Shown: positions 1 to 7,443, numbered from the stretch's first letter. The stretch is DNA of 19,762 bases from Candidatus Hydrogenedentota bacterium (GCA_003697085.1 RFFU01000125.1:1-19762), one strand, 5' to 3'. Made by a program: numbers and translations. Notes: a model not told the origin generated them from the letters alone.

Positions 1-20
1 CGCAGACACTCTTGTCTGCG
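1..20. repeat. Perfect 8-bp inverted repeat (hairpin)
   Basis: CGCAGACA and TGTCTGCG form a perfect 8-bp stem around the loop CTCT at the very edge of the window. On the + strand it is followed by AAAAA, not a T-run, so it is not a + strand terminator. A - strand terminator is possible, but its tail would lie outside the window. Confidence 0.6.
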
Positions 21-68
21 AAAAACGGTGGAGAAAAGGAGGGGGATGGATTCGATGGCGGACTGTAG

Positions 69-120
69 GGGCGACCGGCCGGTCGCCCTCCGCCAATTGT
101 CATTCCGAGCGAGGCGGAGC
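69..120. repeat. Palindrome plus repeat-like intergenic tract
   Basis: Positions 69-88 are a perfect palindrome with two 10-bp arms (GGGCGACCGG/CCGGTCGCCC). It is followed at 99-120 by a tract of the form TGTCATTCCGAGCGAGGCGG. Both motifs resemble short intergenic repeats common in many bacterial genomes (GTAGGGGCG...CGCCCCTAC palindromes and 'GTCATTCnGAGCGA' elements). That assignment is from memory of such elements, since only one copy is visible here. No gene is convincing between 1 and 338. Confidence 0.4.
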
Positions 121-338
121 CTTTCAGTACATTTCGCAGTACACCAGCCGCCCGCCCGTGGCAAACACAATTTCGTGCTTCATCTGTTCAAAAGATAGCC
201 AGACTATGGCCAGAAATCGAACGGAATCTCGAATGACCTTCAGCTCATTTTTGCTGTTTCCGAGAGTCCTAGGTCGTCATAGAGTTACTGAACTGGGAGA
301 AGGGGGGGCACGGCAGAGGAAAGGAGCGGTTCGGGCGG

Positions 339-1217
339 TTGAAGGCGGATGCGGAGACGGAAGAGTCTTTTCGGCGGTGCGAGGAACTGAGCCGGAAAGC
401 GGGGAGCAATTTCCTGAAGGGATTTCGATTTCTCGAACCGAGCCGACGGAAGGCGTTGAACGCGCTCTATGCTTTCGCGCGAATCACGGACGATATCGTG
501 GATGAGGACGCGAAGAGTCTGGAGGAGCGGCGGGCGCGACTGGGTCGATGGAGAGCGGCCACCGAGCGTGTCTTGGATGGGGGGAGGGTCGAGGACCCGT
601 ATCTTCCGGCGCTGGGGTACGCCGCGCGCCGCTTTGGGATCGGGCGGGAAACGCTTTTGATGCTCGTGGATGGATGCGAACAGGATCTGACGAAGAACCG
701 TTATGAAACCTTTTCGGAGGTGCGGGACTATTGTTACAAGGTCGCCGTCACGGTGGGTATGGCGATGCTGGCGATCTTCGGGGCGCGGAAGCCGGAAGCG
801 GCTCGGGCGATGGAATCGGTCGGGTATGCCTTCCAATTCACGAACATTCTCAGGGACATTCCAGAGGATTTTCAGCGTGGTCGGATCTATCTGCCTCGCA
901 AGTGGCTCCGCGAATTCTCTCTCCCTGAGGATGATGTCGGGAAGGGAGTGGGAACCCGACCGGAACTGCGGAGGGTTCTGGAGCGTCTGGGCGAAGAGGC
1001 GTGGAAGGAATACGAGAAAGGGTATGAGGTTCTGAGCCATTTGCCGCCCCGTGCGGGGCGCTCCATTGCTGTGATGTTGGGGGTGTACCGTGAAATCCTG
1101 GTGAAGATTCGGAAGGCCGGCTACGATGTCTGGGCGGATCGACCTCGGTTGTCGGCAGCGGAGAAGGCCTGGATCACGTTTCGGGAGACGATTCGGTTTC
1201 GGCGTCTGAATCGATGA
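339..1217 (+). CDS. Phytoene/squalene synthase family protein
   Basis: This is a head-to-head prenyl transferase of 292 aa, the usual size for CrtB/HpnC/HpnD. Both aspartate-rich motifs that bind Mg-diphosphate are present: DDIVDE near residue 51 and the NILRDIPEDFQRGRIYLP block near residue 169. The product would be phytoene (carotenoids) or presqualene diphosphate/squalene (hopanoids). The sequence alone does not separate these, and no crt, hpn or shc partner is in the window. The start is TTG, the only start codon in this frame after an upstream stop, with an AAGGAG Shine-Dalgarno at 321-326. The last 44 bp overlap the 3' end of the opposite-strand DUF2225 gene. The family call is firm and the exact product open. 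Confidence 0.9.
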   Translation: MKADAETEESFRRCEELSRKAGSNFLKGFRFLEPSRRKALNALYAFARITDDIVDEDAKSLEERRARLGRWRAATERVLDGGRVEDPYLPALGYAARRFGIGRETLLMLVDGCEQDLTKNRYETFSEVRDYCYKVAVTVGMAMLAIFGARKPEAARAMESVGYAFQFTNILRDIPEDFQRGRIYLPRKWLREFSLPEDDVGKGVGTRPELRRVLERLGEEAWKEYEKGYEVLSHLPPRAGRSIAVMLGVYREILVKIRKAGYDVWADRPRLSAAEKAWITFRETIRFRRLNR

Positions 1218-2268
1218 GGCCAAGATCGGTCTTGATAACCTCGTTGAGATCCTCGCAGTAACGCCGAAAACGAAGCGCTCCGGGAATCTTCCCGCGATCA
1301 GTGAGAATACGGCCGATCCACGTCCGCGCGGTGCGGTCGTCTCCAAGGTGAAAGGCGATGACGCCAAGAAGGTAGATGGAGGCGGCGTTCTCCTTGCCGT
1401 ATTCGTAGGCCTTTTCGAACCAGTTGAAAGAGGCACTGAGGGCGCGCCGTTCCTGGTCGGTCCGTCCGAGGTCGTTGAGGATCTTCGCGCGTTTCAAAAG
1501 GGCCTCACCGGCTTGGTAATAACATGAGGAGTCGAATTCGGCGAGGAGACCATGGCAGTCGGACGCAAGTGCCTCTGCGACGGCGGCCAATGCCGGAGTC
1601 CGTTTCTGCAGCCAATCCTCCGGTGTCGGGAGAAAGTCGAGTTCCCGCGCAAGCAGCGACTCCCGGTCCTTCCGGTGAGCGTCGACGGCACGTTTTACGG
1701 CGGGAAATTTTCGTTGCGGAAGCCGGGCGATAAAACCGCGACTTCCCGAAAGAGCCGAATCGGAGCGAAAACTCCCGAGTTGTGTCGAGGCGTAGAGACA
1801 GCGTGGACAAACGATGGCATCTCGGAGCAAAGGGTCCTCCACGCGGTACCCTTTCATCGAACTCGAAGCCTCCGGCACCAGAAGGGGAAATCGGGAGTCC
1901 TTGTAGTTGTACATCAGGACGAGGGATTTGGATCGGAGGACATCCGCGGGAAATTGCGCTTCGCAATAGGGACAGGTGACCGCGACGCGGAAATAAGGAT
2001 CTTTTCCCGCGGGAGAAGCATCTTTCACGGCCGGAGCCGACTCATGAAGTGAATCGATGGCGGAGGTCATCAACGTATCGAGTGTCGCAACCGCCTCGGC
2101 GCGTTTTCGCTTGAGGAGCCGAATATTGGGCGCCACGACCTTTGACCACCCGAATTCCTTCAAATAAGCGGCAATCAGACTGCGATCGCCCTGGAAGGCC
2201 TCGTTGAGTTGCCGGAGGATCTCGAGCTTTTCCGGCGGCAGTTTGGGAGCGGAACTTTTCTGCGTCAT
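1174..2268 (-). CDS. DUF2225 family protein with two CPxC zinc knuckles
   Basis: The protein is 364 aa. Residues 98-103 (TCPYCE) and 153-158 (VCPRCL) give two CxxC knuckles that probably bind one zinc, the hallmark of the DUF2225 family, whose function is unknown. The segment from about 225 to 340 is helical and TPR-like, with a tetratricopeptide-type pattern (KAYEYGKENAASIYLLGVIAFHLGDD). No signal peptide is seen, so it is probably cytosolic. The acidic, Ser-rich C-terminus is encoded opposite the end of the prenyl-synthase gene. The ATG has no Shine-Dalgarno (it is preceded by ACCTCC), but a good -10 box lies 6 nt upstream, so the mRNA may be leaderless. The family call is good; the role is unknown. 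Confidence 0.85.
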   Translation of the reverse strand: MTQKSSAPKLPPEKLEILRQLNEAFQGDRSLIAAYLKEFGWSKVVAPNIRLLKRKRAEAVATLDTLMTSAIDSLHESAPAVKDASPAGKDPYFRVAVTCPYCEAQFPADVLRSKSLVLMYNYKDSRFPLLVPEASSSMKGYRVEDPLLRDAIVCPRCLYASTQLGSFRSDSALSGSRGFIARLPQRKFPAVKRAVDAHRKDRESLLARELDFLPTPEDWLQKRTPALAAVAEALASDCHGLLAEFDSSCYYQAGEALLKRAKILNDLGRTDQERRALSASFNWFEKAYEYGKENAASIYLLGVIAFHLGDDRTARTWIGRILTDRGKIPGALRFRRYCEDLNEVIKTDLGLIDSDAETESSPET

Positions 2269-2274
2269 GGAGGT

Positions 2275-2302
2275 AGTATAAGAGTTTACGCTCGGGCTTC
2301 AA
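2275..2302 (-). promoter_or_regulatory. Promoter of the DUF2225 gene, probably leaderless
   Basis: On the - strand, TTGAAG (2302-2297), a 16-nt spacer and TATACT (2280-2275) match sigma70 -35/-10 boxes at 4/6 and 5/6. The -10 box ends 6 nt before the ATG, so transcription should begin at or next to the start codon. Confidence 0.5.
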
Positions 2303-2381
2303 GGGCGGCCGGGAGGTCGAGCCTTCCAGAGTACCTCGCAAAGAACGCCTTTTTTCCCGCAACCGCCTTGCCTTGCGCCCA

Positions 2382-2410
2382 TTGACAGAGACGGCGGGAG
2401 GAAGTAGGAT
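2382..2410 (+). promoter_or_regulatory. Sigma70-type promoter of tRNA-Ala
   Basis: TTGACA (2382-2387, consensus -35), a 17-nt spacer and TAGGAT (2405-2410, 4/6 to TATAAT) end 12 nt upstream of the mature tRNA 5' end. The optimal spacing and position make this the best promoter in the window. Confidence 0.7.
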
Positions 2411-2422
2411 TGAGTCCTTGCT

Positions 2423-2498
2423 GGGGGCGTAGCTCAGTTGGAAGAGCGCTACAATGGCATTGTAGAGGTCAGGGGTTCGACTCCCCTCGCCTCCACCA
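2423..2498 (+). tRNA. tRNA-Ala (anticodon GGC)
   Basis: A complete 76-nt cloverleaf is present. The acceptor stem GGGGGCG/CGCCTCC contains the G3:U70 wobble pair that is the classic alanine identity element. The D-stem is GCTC/GAGC. The anticodon stem CTACA/TGTAG has loop ATGGCAT, giving anticodon GGC for GCC and GCT codons. The T-arm is AGGGG-TTCGACT-CCCCT, with discriminator A and encoded CCA. No clear terminator follows. Confidence 0.97.
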
Positions 2499-2579
2499 GC
2501 GTCTCATTTCTTTCTCGGCCTCCCACCGTCCCCGTCCGTGACGCGGGTAATGTTTGGTGCCCCTGATCTCGTTCGGTTT

Positions 2580-2607
2580 TTGCTTTTTTCTCTCCGCTCT
2601 GTTAAAT
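2580..2607 (+). promoter_or_regulatory. Candidate promoter for the transaldolase block
   Basis: TTGCTT (2580-2585), a 16-nt spacer and TTAAAT (2602-2607) would start a transcript near 2614. This is just upstream of the AAAGGAG site at 2638-2644 that serves the transaldolase GTG. It is a pattern match only and could be fortuitous. Confidence 0.35.
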
Positions 2608-2637
2608 TCGGCTGCCACGGAAGCAAGCATCTTCTGG

Positions 2638-2644
2638 AAAGGAG
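2638..2644 (+). promoter_or_regulatory. Shine-Dalgarno that fixes the tal start
   Basis: AAAGGAG lies 8 nt before GTG 2653. The longer reading from 2554 has no such site and would add 33 hydrophobic residues foreign to transaldolases. Confidence 0.75.
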
Positions 2645-2652
2645 ACGAGGAC

Positions 2653-3780
2653 GTGGCGGAAAATCCCTTGAAAAAAATCGGTTCTTTGGGACAGAGCGTA
2701 TGGCTCGATCAACTTTCCCGTTCCCTCATCTCATCGGGAGAATTGGAGAGGATGATCGTCGAGGACGATGTTCGTGGCGTGACCTCGAATCCCTCGATCT
2801 TCGAAAAGGCGATCCGATCAGATGAGGCTTACGCATCCGAATTCAGAGAACTCTTCTCGATTTACGAGGATGATTTTCGCGTATACGAAGCCCTTGTTTT
2901 GCCCGATATCAGGTCGGCCTGTGACGTATTTTCCGCGGTGTATGAGAGTTCGGGGGGAGCGGACGGGTATGTCTCTTTGGAGGTCGATCCGCGGCTGGCT
3001 CACGATGCCGAAGCAACGGTGGAGGAGGCGCGTCGCCTCTGGAACGAGGTGGACCGTCCTAACTTGATGATCAAGGTCCCCGCGACGATCGAAGGCCTTA
3101 CCGCGATCGAAAGCCTTCTCGGCGAGGGAATCAACGTTAATGTGACATTGATCTTTTCCGACCAGGTCTATCGCAAGGTCATCGATGCCGTTCTGGCGGG
3201 CGTTCGGACGTTTTATGGAGAGAAAGGGAAGGGATCCCCGCCCGCTTCGGTTGCAAGTTTCTTCGTGAGCCGGATCGATACGGCGGTCGATGCGGAATTG
3301 GAGAAGCGGTTGACCGAGGGAGAAGTCGCGGAGGATCTCCGGGAATATTTGGGAAAAGCCGCGATCGCCAATGCTGGGCGCGCGTACAACACTTTTCGGA
3401 AAAGGTTTGATGCGGAAACGCGCGCGGCGTTGAACGGATGGGTCCAGAGGCCGCTGTGGGCTTCGACGAGCACGAAGAATCCCGCGTATAGCGACGTGTT
3501 GTATCTCGAGGAACTGATCGGTCCCGAGACGGTGAACACGGTTCCACCGGGGACGCTGGAGGCCTTTCGCGATCATGGAAGGCCGGAGGCGCGGTTGGAG
3601 CGGAATGCACGGGAAGCGGAGGCGGTTCTGGCGCGACTTCGCGATGCCGAAATCGATCTGGACGCCGTCACGGATCGTTTGGCGCGGGAAGGAGTGGCCG
3701 CCTTTCAAAGATCGTTGGACGGTCTGCTGACCTTTCTGGGGGAAAAGCGACGTGAGCATAGAGAATGGATGAACGGATGA
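2653..3780 (+). CDS. tal: Transaldolase (long actinobacterial/cyanobacterial type)
   Basis: Transaldolase moves a dihydroxyacetone unit between sugar phosphates in the non-oxidative pentose phosphate pathway, in the cytosol. The 375-aa length fits the long Tal subfamily (about 370 aa) rather than the short 215-aa type. Visible motifs are GVTSNPSIF (42-50), NLMIKVPAT with the presumed Schiff-base Lys141, NVTLIFS (163-169), and the ASTSTKNP segment of the substrate site. The start is GTG 2653, chosen for its Shine-Dalgarno and for the N-terminus VAENPLKKIGSLGQSVWLDQ, which fits the family. An RmlD-like gene starts 25 bp downstream, so they may be co-transcribed. Confidence 0.95.
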   Translation: MAENPLKKIGSLGQSVWLDQLSRSLISSGELERMIVEDDVRGVTSNPSIFEKAIRSDEAYASEFRELFSIYEDDFRVYEALVLPDIRSACDVFSAVYESSGGADGYVSLEVDPRLAHDAEATVEEARRLWNEVDRPNLMIKVPATIEGLTAIESLLGEGINVNVTLIFSDQVYRKVIDAVLAGVRTFYGEKGKGSPPASVASFFVSRIDTAVDAELEKRLTEGEVAEDLREYLGKAAIANAGRAYNTFRKRFDAETRAALNGWVQRPLWASTSTKNPAYSDVLYLEELIGPETVNTVPPGTLEAFRDHGRPEARLERNAREAEAVLARLRDAEIDLDAVTDRLAREGVAAFQRSLDGLLTFLGEKRREHREWMNG

Positions 3781-3805
3781 AGCGGGGCCGCGGAGTGATC
3801 GCCGA

Positions 3806-4714
3806 ATGACGAAGCGCCGCCTATTGATCACCGGATCGACCGGTTTTCTCGGTCGCGCCGTGGTCGCGGTGGCGCGGGAGTCGGGAGAATGGATAACGAT
3901 TGGAACGGCGCGGAAGCCCGCCGCTCTGTCATCGTCCGACGAGCCGGATTTCTTCGAGTCGTGGGATTTGTCGAGAGAAGAAGCGCCGACCCAACTCCTC
4001 GAGAAGACGAAACCGGAGGCCGTGATCCACACGGCGGCGGCCGGCGATGCGGCGTTTTGCCGAAAAGAAACGGTAGCATCCCGAAAAATCAATGTGGTCG
4101 CCTCGATCGATTTGGCCGAGAAGTGTGCAGAACGGAGCATCCCGTTCCTGATTACTTCGACCGATTTGGTCTTCGACGGGACACAAGCTCCCTATGAAGA
4201 GATGGCGGCGCCGTCTCCGTTGAGTGAGTATGGTCGGCAGAAGGTTGAGGCGGAACGCGGGATTCAAGAGGTTTACCCGGACGCGGTGGTGGCGCGGGTG
4301 GCACTTCTCTTCGGTCCGCCTGCTCCGGAACGTCCCGCGATGTTGGCACGCTTGGCGGAGATGTTGCGGGGAAGCGGGCCTGTACGGCTCTTCGTTGACG
4401 AGTTTCGGAGTCCCCTCTCGACACGAGGAGCCGCGCGAATTCTTCTTTCGCTTCTCGGGAATGCCTCTGGTCTCGTTCACGTCGGAGGTGAGCGTCGTGT
4501 GTCGCGTTATGAATTGGGCCGGGCTCTGGCGGAGGTGTGGGGGATCGATCCGGAACGAGTAAAACCGATTCGGCAGGATGAGGTTCCGACGGCGGTTCCC
4601 AGACCGCGGGACGTCTCCTTCGAGACGAAACGGTTGCGGGAATTGGGAATTCCGCCTCCTCCCTTTGAGGAAGACCTGTTCGAGGCTCGGGAACGGGACG
4701 GCGGAGTTCGATGA
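3806..4714 (+). CDS. RmlD-like NAD(P)-dependent sugar-nucleotide reductase
   Basis: This is a 302-aa extended SDR enzyme. The Rossmann signature LLITGSTGFLG is at 6-16, the TSTDLVFDG strand with the catalytic Ser/Thr at 117-125, and the YGRQK (YxxxK) catalytic pair is Tyr142/Lys146. The layout matches dTDP-4-dehydrorhamnose reductase and its relatives. No rmlA, rmlB or rmlC lies nearby, so the substrate is uncertain and another sugar or a regulatory role is possible. It follows tal by 25 bp. Its TGA overlaps the ATG of hemE (ATGA), so it is translationally coupled to heme synthesis genes although the functions are unrelated. Confidence 0.8.
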   Translation: MTKRRLLITGSTGFLGRAVVAVARESGEWITIGTARKPAALSSSDEPDFFESWDLSREEAPTQLLEKTKPEAVIHTAAAGDAAFCRKETVASRKINVVASIDLAEKCAERSIPFLITSTDLVFDGTQAPYEEMAAPSPLSEYGRQKVEAERGIQEVYPDAVVARVALLFGPPAPERPAMLARLAEMLRGSGPVRLFVDEFRSPLSTRGAARILLSLLGNASGLVHVGGERRVSRYELGRALAEVWGIDPERVKPIRQDEVPTAVPRPRDVSFETKRLRELGIPPPPFEEDLFEARERDGGVR

Positions 4715-5766
4715 GAACGCCAGGCGCTCGGCTCTCTTTTCGAGAACGATTTCTCTCCGCTTGCGCGCGCCGTCCTGTCGATCGGCTTCCTGTATGGATG
4801 ATGCGTCAGGCGGGTCGTTGTCTTCCCGAATACAATCGGATGAGGGAGCGGTTCTCCTTTCTCGAGATGGTTCGGAATCCGGAATTGGCGGAAGAGGTGA
4901 CGCTTCAGCCGATTCGGCGGTTCGGATTCGATGCCGCGATTCTCTTCAGCGATATTCTGGTGGTTTCCGAGGCCTTGGGGCAGTCCTACGAGTATTGCGA
5001 GCGGAGGGGAATCCGAATGGCGTTTCCGATCCGAAGTGGACGAGACGTCGGGCGGTTGAGCGAAGGAGGATTTTCGAAAAGGACGGCGTATGTCCGACAG
5101 GCGTTACGCGGAGTACGAAAGGCTTTGGGAAATCAGCGAGCTTTGCTCGGTTTTGCCGGATCTCCCTGGACATTGGCGGCGTTTATGATTTCCGGGGGCA
5201 GTAGAATCGAGAAGCCGCGGATCCTGCACTTCGTAAAGAATCAGGGGGAAGTTTTCGAAAACCTTATGGAAATTCTTACGCGAGCCGTGACGGTCCATTT
5301 GAAAAGTCAGTTGGAGGCCGGCGCCGATGCGGTTCAGATCTTCGACAGTCTCGCCGGACTTTGTCCACGGGGACGGTATCAGGATTTGTCCGGACGGTGG
5401 ATTGGTCGGATCGTACGCCGCCTCCCCCGTCGAAAACCCGTTATTGTTTTCGTGCGCGGTTACCGGGAAGGAATGAGGTGTCTCGGGGGATGGAAGACCG
5501 CCGTGATCGGGGTGGATCATACGCGTTCCCTTTTTCGGACGGCTCGGGCGCTGCCGCGGACGGCGTTGCAAGGAAACCTCGATCCGGCTGTACTTTTGTG
5601 CGAGCCGGAAGCGGTGCGGATGAAAACGAGAAGGATCGCACGTTACGGCGAACTCCGGCCCGGCTTCATCTTCAATCTCGGCCACGGCGTCCCTCCGAAT
5701 GCTTCGTTGGAAAATATCGCCGCGGTGGTCGAGACCGTGCGTTCCGTGTGTCCGTTTCGAGGATGA
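4711..5766 (+). CDS. hemE: Uroporphyrinogen decarboxylase
   Basis: HemE converts uroporphyrinogen III to coproporphyrinogen III by four decarboxylations, in the cytosol. The 351-aa length is normal. The N-terminal signature PVWMMRQAGRCLPEY is at 27-41, the active-site Asp in FSDIL is Asp81, FDSLAG is at 211-216, and the conserved His in NLGHG is His325. The position equivalent to human UROD Tyr164, in the PWTLxxY motif, is Phe158 here (PWTLAAFM). The usual RQAGRY is RQAGRC. The ATG overlaps the preceding stop and has GGAG six nucleotides upstream. The gene overlaps hemH by 4 bp, giving a tight hemE-hemH pair. Identity is secure; the Phe is unusual. Confidence 0.95.
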   Translation: MRTPGARLSFRERFLSACARRPVDRLPVWMMRQAGRCLPEYNRMRERFSFLEMVRNPELAEEVTLQPIRRFGFDAAILFSDILVVSEALGQSYEYCERRGIRMAFPIRSGRDVGRLSEGGFSKRTAYVRQALRGVRKALGNQRALLGFAGSPWTLAAFMISGGSRIEKPRILHFVKNQGEVFENLMEILTRAVTVHLKSQLEAGADAVQIFDSLAGLCPRGRYQDLSGRWIGRIVRRLPRRKPVIVFVRGYREGMRCLGGWKTAVIGVDHTRSLFRTARALPRTALQGNLDPAVLLCEPEAVRMKTRRIARYGELRPGFIFNLGHGVPPNASLENIAAVVETVRSVCPFRG

Positions 5767-6809
5767 GGACGGGAGGGACGACGGGGGTTCTTCTCCTCAA
5801 CCTCGGGTCTCCGGCGCGACCCACCGCGTTCGCACTGATGCCGTATCTTCGGGAGTTCCTGATGGATCCCGCGGTGATCGATCTGCCGTACTGGAGGCGC
5901 TTTCTTCTCGTTCACGGACTGATTCTTCCTTTTCGCTCCTTCCGTTCGGCCCGGGCGTATCGTCGGATTTGGACCAAGGAAGGTTCTCCGTTGATTGCAA
6001 TCACCTTTCGCGTGCGAAGAGAGTTGGAGAAAAAACTGGGGATGCCGGTCGCGGTGGGAATGCGGTACGGTCACCCGAGGACGAGGGAGGCTCTGGAACA
6101 ACTGCGGGATGCCGGTGTCGAAAAAATCGCGGTTCTGCCCCAGTATCCTCAATTCGCCTCCGCCAGTTATGAAACAGCCGTCCAGCATCTTTTTAGGAAC
6201 GCGGGGATGTTCTCGCGAGAGGATATGAGAGTTTTGCCGCCGTTTTTCGAGGAACCGCGTTATCTGGATTGTCTCGCGAATTCCTTGCGAGACGTGTTGG
6301 CCCCGGAGGATGCACTGCTTCTGAGCTTTCACGGGGTTCCGGAGCGGCATCTGCGAAAGGCGGATCCAACAGGCGCTTATTGCCTTTCGAGCCGGGAGTG
6401 TTGTCGGCGGGTTCCGCAAGAAGTATTGGCGCGGTGTTACCGCGCGCAATGTTATCGGACGGCGGAGGAGGTGGCGCGGCGTCTCGGGCGGGAGATTGCG
6501 GACGATCCTGCGGAAGGGAAGGTTTCGCTGGGGTTCCAGTCGCGTCTCGGGAACGACCGGTGGACCCGGCCGTACACGGACGAACTTCTCCTCAAAGCCG
6601 GTGAAATGGATATTGCGAATTTGAAGGTGGCCTGCCCCTCCTTCACGGCGGATTGCCTTGAGACGCTTGAGGAAATCGGAATGGAGGGAAGGAGGATATT
6701 CGAAGAGGCCGGAGGCGGGCGATTCGCCTTGATTCCATCTTTGAACGATCGCCCGGAATGGGTGGAATTGCTGGCAGCGTACGCAAGGGAATTGCTTGAG
6801 TGGGGATGA
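5763..6809 (+). CDS. hemH: Ferrochelatase with a cysteine-rich insertion
   Basis: Ferrochelatase inserts Fe2+ into proto- or coproporphyrin. The protein is 348 aa when started at the ATG overlapping the hemE stop. The frame stays open far upstream, but MRTGGTTGVLLLNLGSP is the typical N-terminus. The metal-site His is His190 in LSFHGVP, and the conserved Glu is in ADCLETLEE (about 297-304). Between about 200 and 232 lies DPTGAYC..ECC..CYRAQC, with Cys207, 213, 214, 225 and 230. Some bacterial ferrochelatases carry a [2Fe-2S] cluster on an internal cysteine segment at this place, so a cluster is inferred here but not shown. No protoporphyrinogen oxidase gene is adjacent. Confidence 0.95.
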   Translation: MRTGGTTGVLLLNLGSPARPTAFALMPYLREFLMDPAVIDLPYWRRFLLVHGLILPFRSFRSARAYRRIWTKEGSPLIAITFRVRRELEKKLGMPVAVGMRYGHPRTREALEQLRDAGVEKIAVLPQYPQFASASYETAVQHLFRNAGMFSREDMRVLPPFFEEPRYLDCLANSLRDVLAPEDALLLSFHGVPERHLRKADPTGAYCLSSRECCRRVPQEVLARCYRAQCYRTAEEVARRLGREIADDPAEGKVSLGFQSRLGNDRWTRPYTDELLLKAGEMDIANLKVACPSFTADCLETLEEIGMEGRRIFEEAGGGRFALIPSLNDRPEWVELLAAYARELLEWG

Positions 6810-6912
6810 GCGAGACGCGGCCGTCGTTATCCTCCTTGCCGGGTTCCGCATCGCGATACCTCCTCAGGAATTTTCTTGGACAGCGAAGGCGAGAAGTGTT
6901 TTCATTACGTCC

Positions 6913-7443
6913 GTGAAGAGATTTCGAAGACGAAAGCGTTCTCTCGACGGGTGCGTCGCCGGGCCTTTCCTTTCTCTGGCCGGGCTGCTCCTACTGGGAG
7001 TTTTCTCTTTTTCGACACCCGTTGTCGCGGCGGAAACGGTTCCTTCCGGTTCGGACACGGCGGCGGCGGTCTCTTCGGCCTCCGGCTCCTCGCTCTTCGT
7101 TTCAGAAGCGGGTTCCGCGCTTGCTGCGTCTCTCGATACGGTGATCGTCTATCCGAATCCGTTCATTCCGAACGATGGCAACGACCGCACGGGAAGGCCT
7201 TTCGAACCGGCGACGGCGGGGACGGGAATCATCTTCGACAATCTTCCCGGACAAGTCGATATCCGCGTGTACGATGTTGCAGGGCGTCCCGTGGCAACCT
7301 TGACGAAAAGTTCGGCTGAGGGACGCTACCGCTGGGATGTCCGCTCCGACGACGGTCGGGATCTCGATTCCGGAATCTACTTCGCTGTGCTCGTGTCCTC
7401 CGCCGGAGACGTAGCCGTCAAAAAAATAATGATCATTCGCTGA
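6913..7443 (+). CDS. Small exported protein with FlgD-like/sorting-type C-terminal domain
   Basis: The frame is open from 6796 (TTG, inside hemH). GTG 6913 is preferred because it gives a proper signal peptide: an Arg/Lys-rich start, a hydrophobic stretch at about 13-34, and a likely cut after PVVAA (40). The start lacks a clear Shine-Dalgarno and is uncertain. After a Ser/Ala/Gly-rich linker (41-75), the rest is one C-terminal module: VIVYPNPFIPNDGN (77-90), a FDNLP...IRVYDVAGRPVATL strand pair, RYRWDVRSDDGRDLDSGIYF, and a VKKIMIIR tail. This module normally ends large surface or secreted proteins (FlgD-Ig-like, or type IX sorting domain-like). Here it stands almost alone, 176 aa in total. 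The function is unknown. Confidence 0.75.
   Translation: MKRFRRRKRSLDGCVAGPFLSLAGLLLLGVFSFSTPVVAAETVPSGSDTAAAVSSASGSSLFVSEAGSALAASLDTVIVYPNPFIPNDGNDRTGRPFEPATAGTGIIFDNLPGQVDIRVYDVAGRPVATLTKSSAEGRYRWDVRSDDGRDLDSGIYFAVLVSSAGDVAVKKIMIIR

Noticed and set aside
1-20. Rho-independent terminator on the + strand
   Set aside because: The hairpin is followed by A residues, not a T-run.
285-1436. 383-codon open frame on the - strand opposite the prenyl-synthase gene
   Set aside because: It is Arg/Pro-rich with no recognisable domain. It is fully antisense to a gene with clear DDIVDE and DIPEDFQRGR motifs.
2554-2652. 33-residue hydrophobic N-terminal extension of transaldolase as a signal peptide
   Set aside because: Transaldolase is cytosolic, and the strong AAAGGAG site 8 nt before GTG 2653 marks the true start.
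2818-4140. 440-codon - strand frame opposite transaldolase and the RmlD-like gene
   Set aside because: It is a GC-rich mirror frame with low-complexity composition, spanning two unambiguous + strand genes.
5643-6851. 402-codon - strand frame opposite hemH
   Set aside because: It is an antisense shadow of a ferrochelatase with all its key motifs; its composition is dominated by Arg, Pro and Ser.
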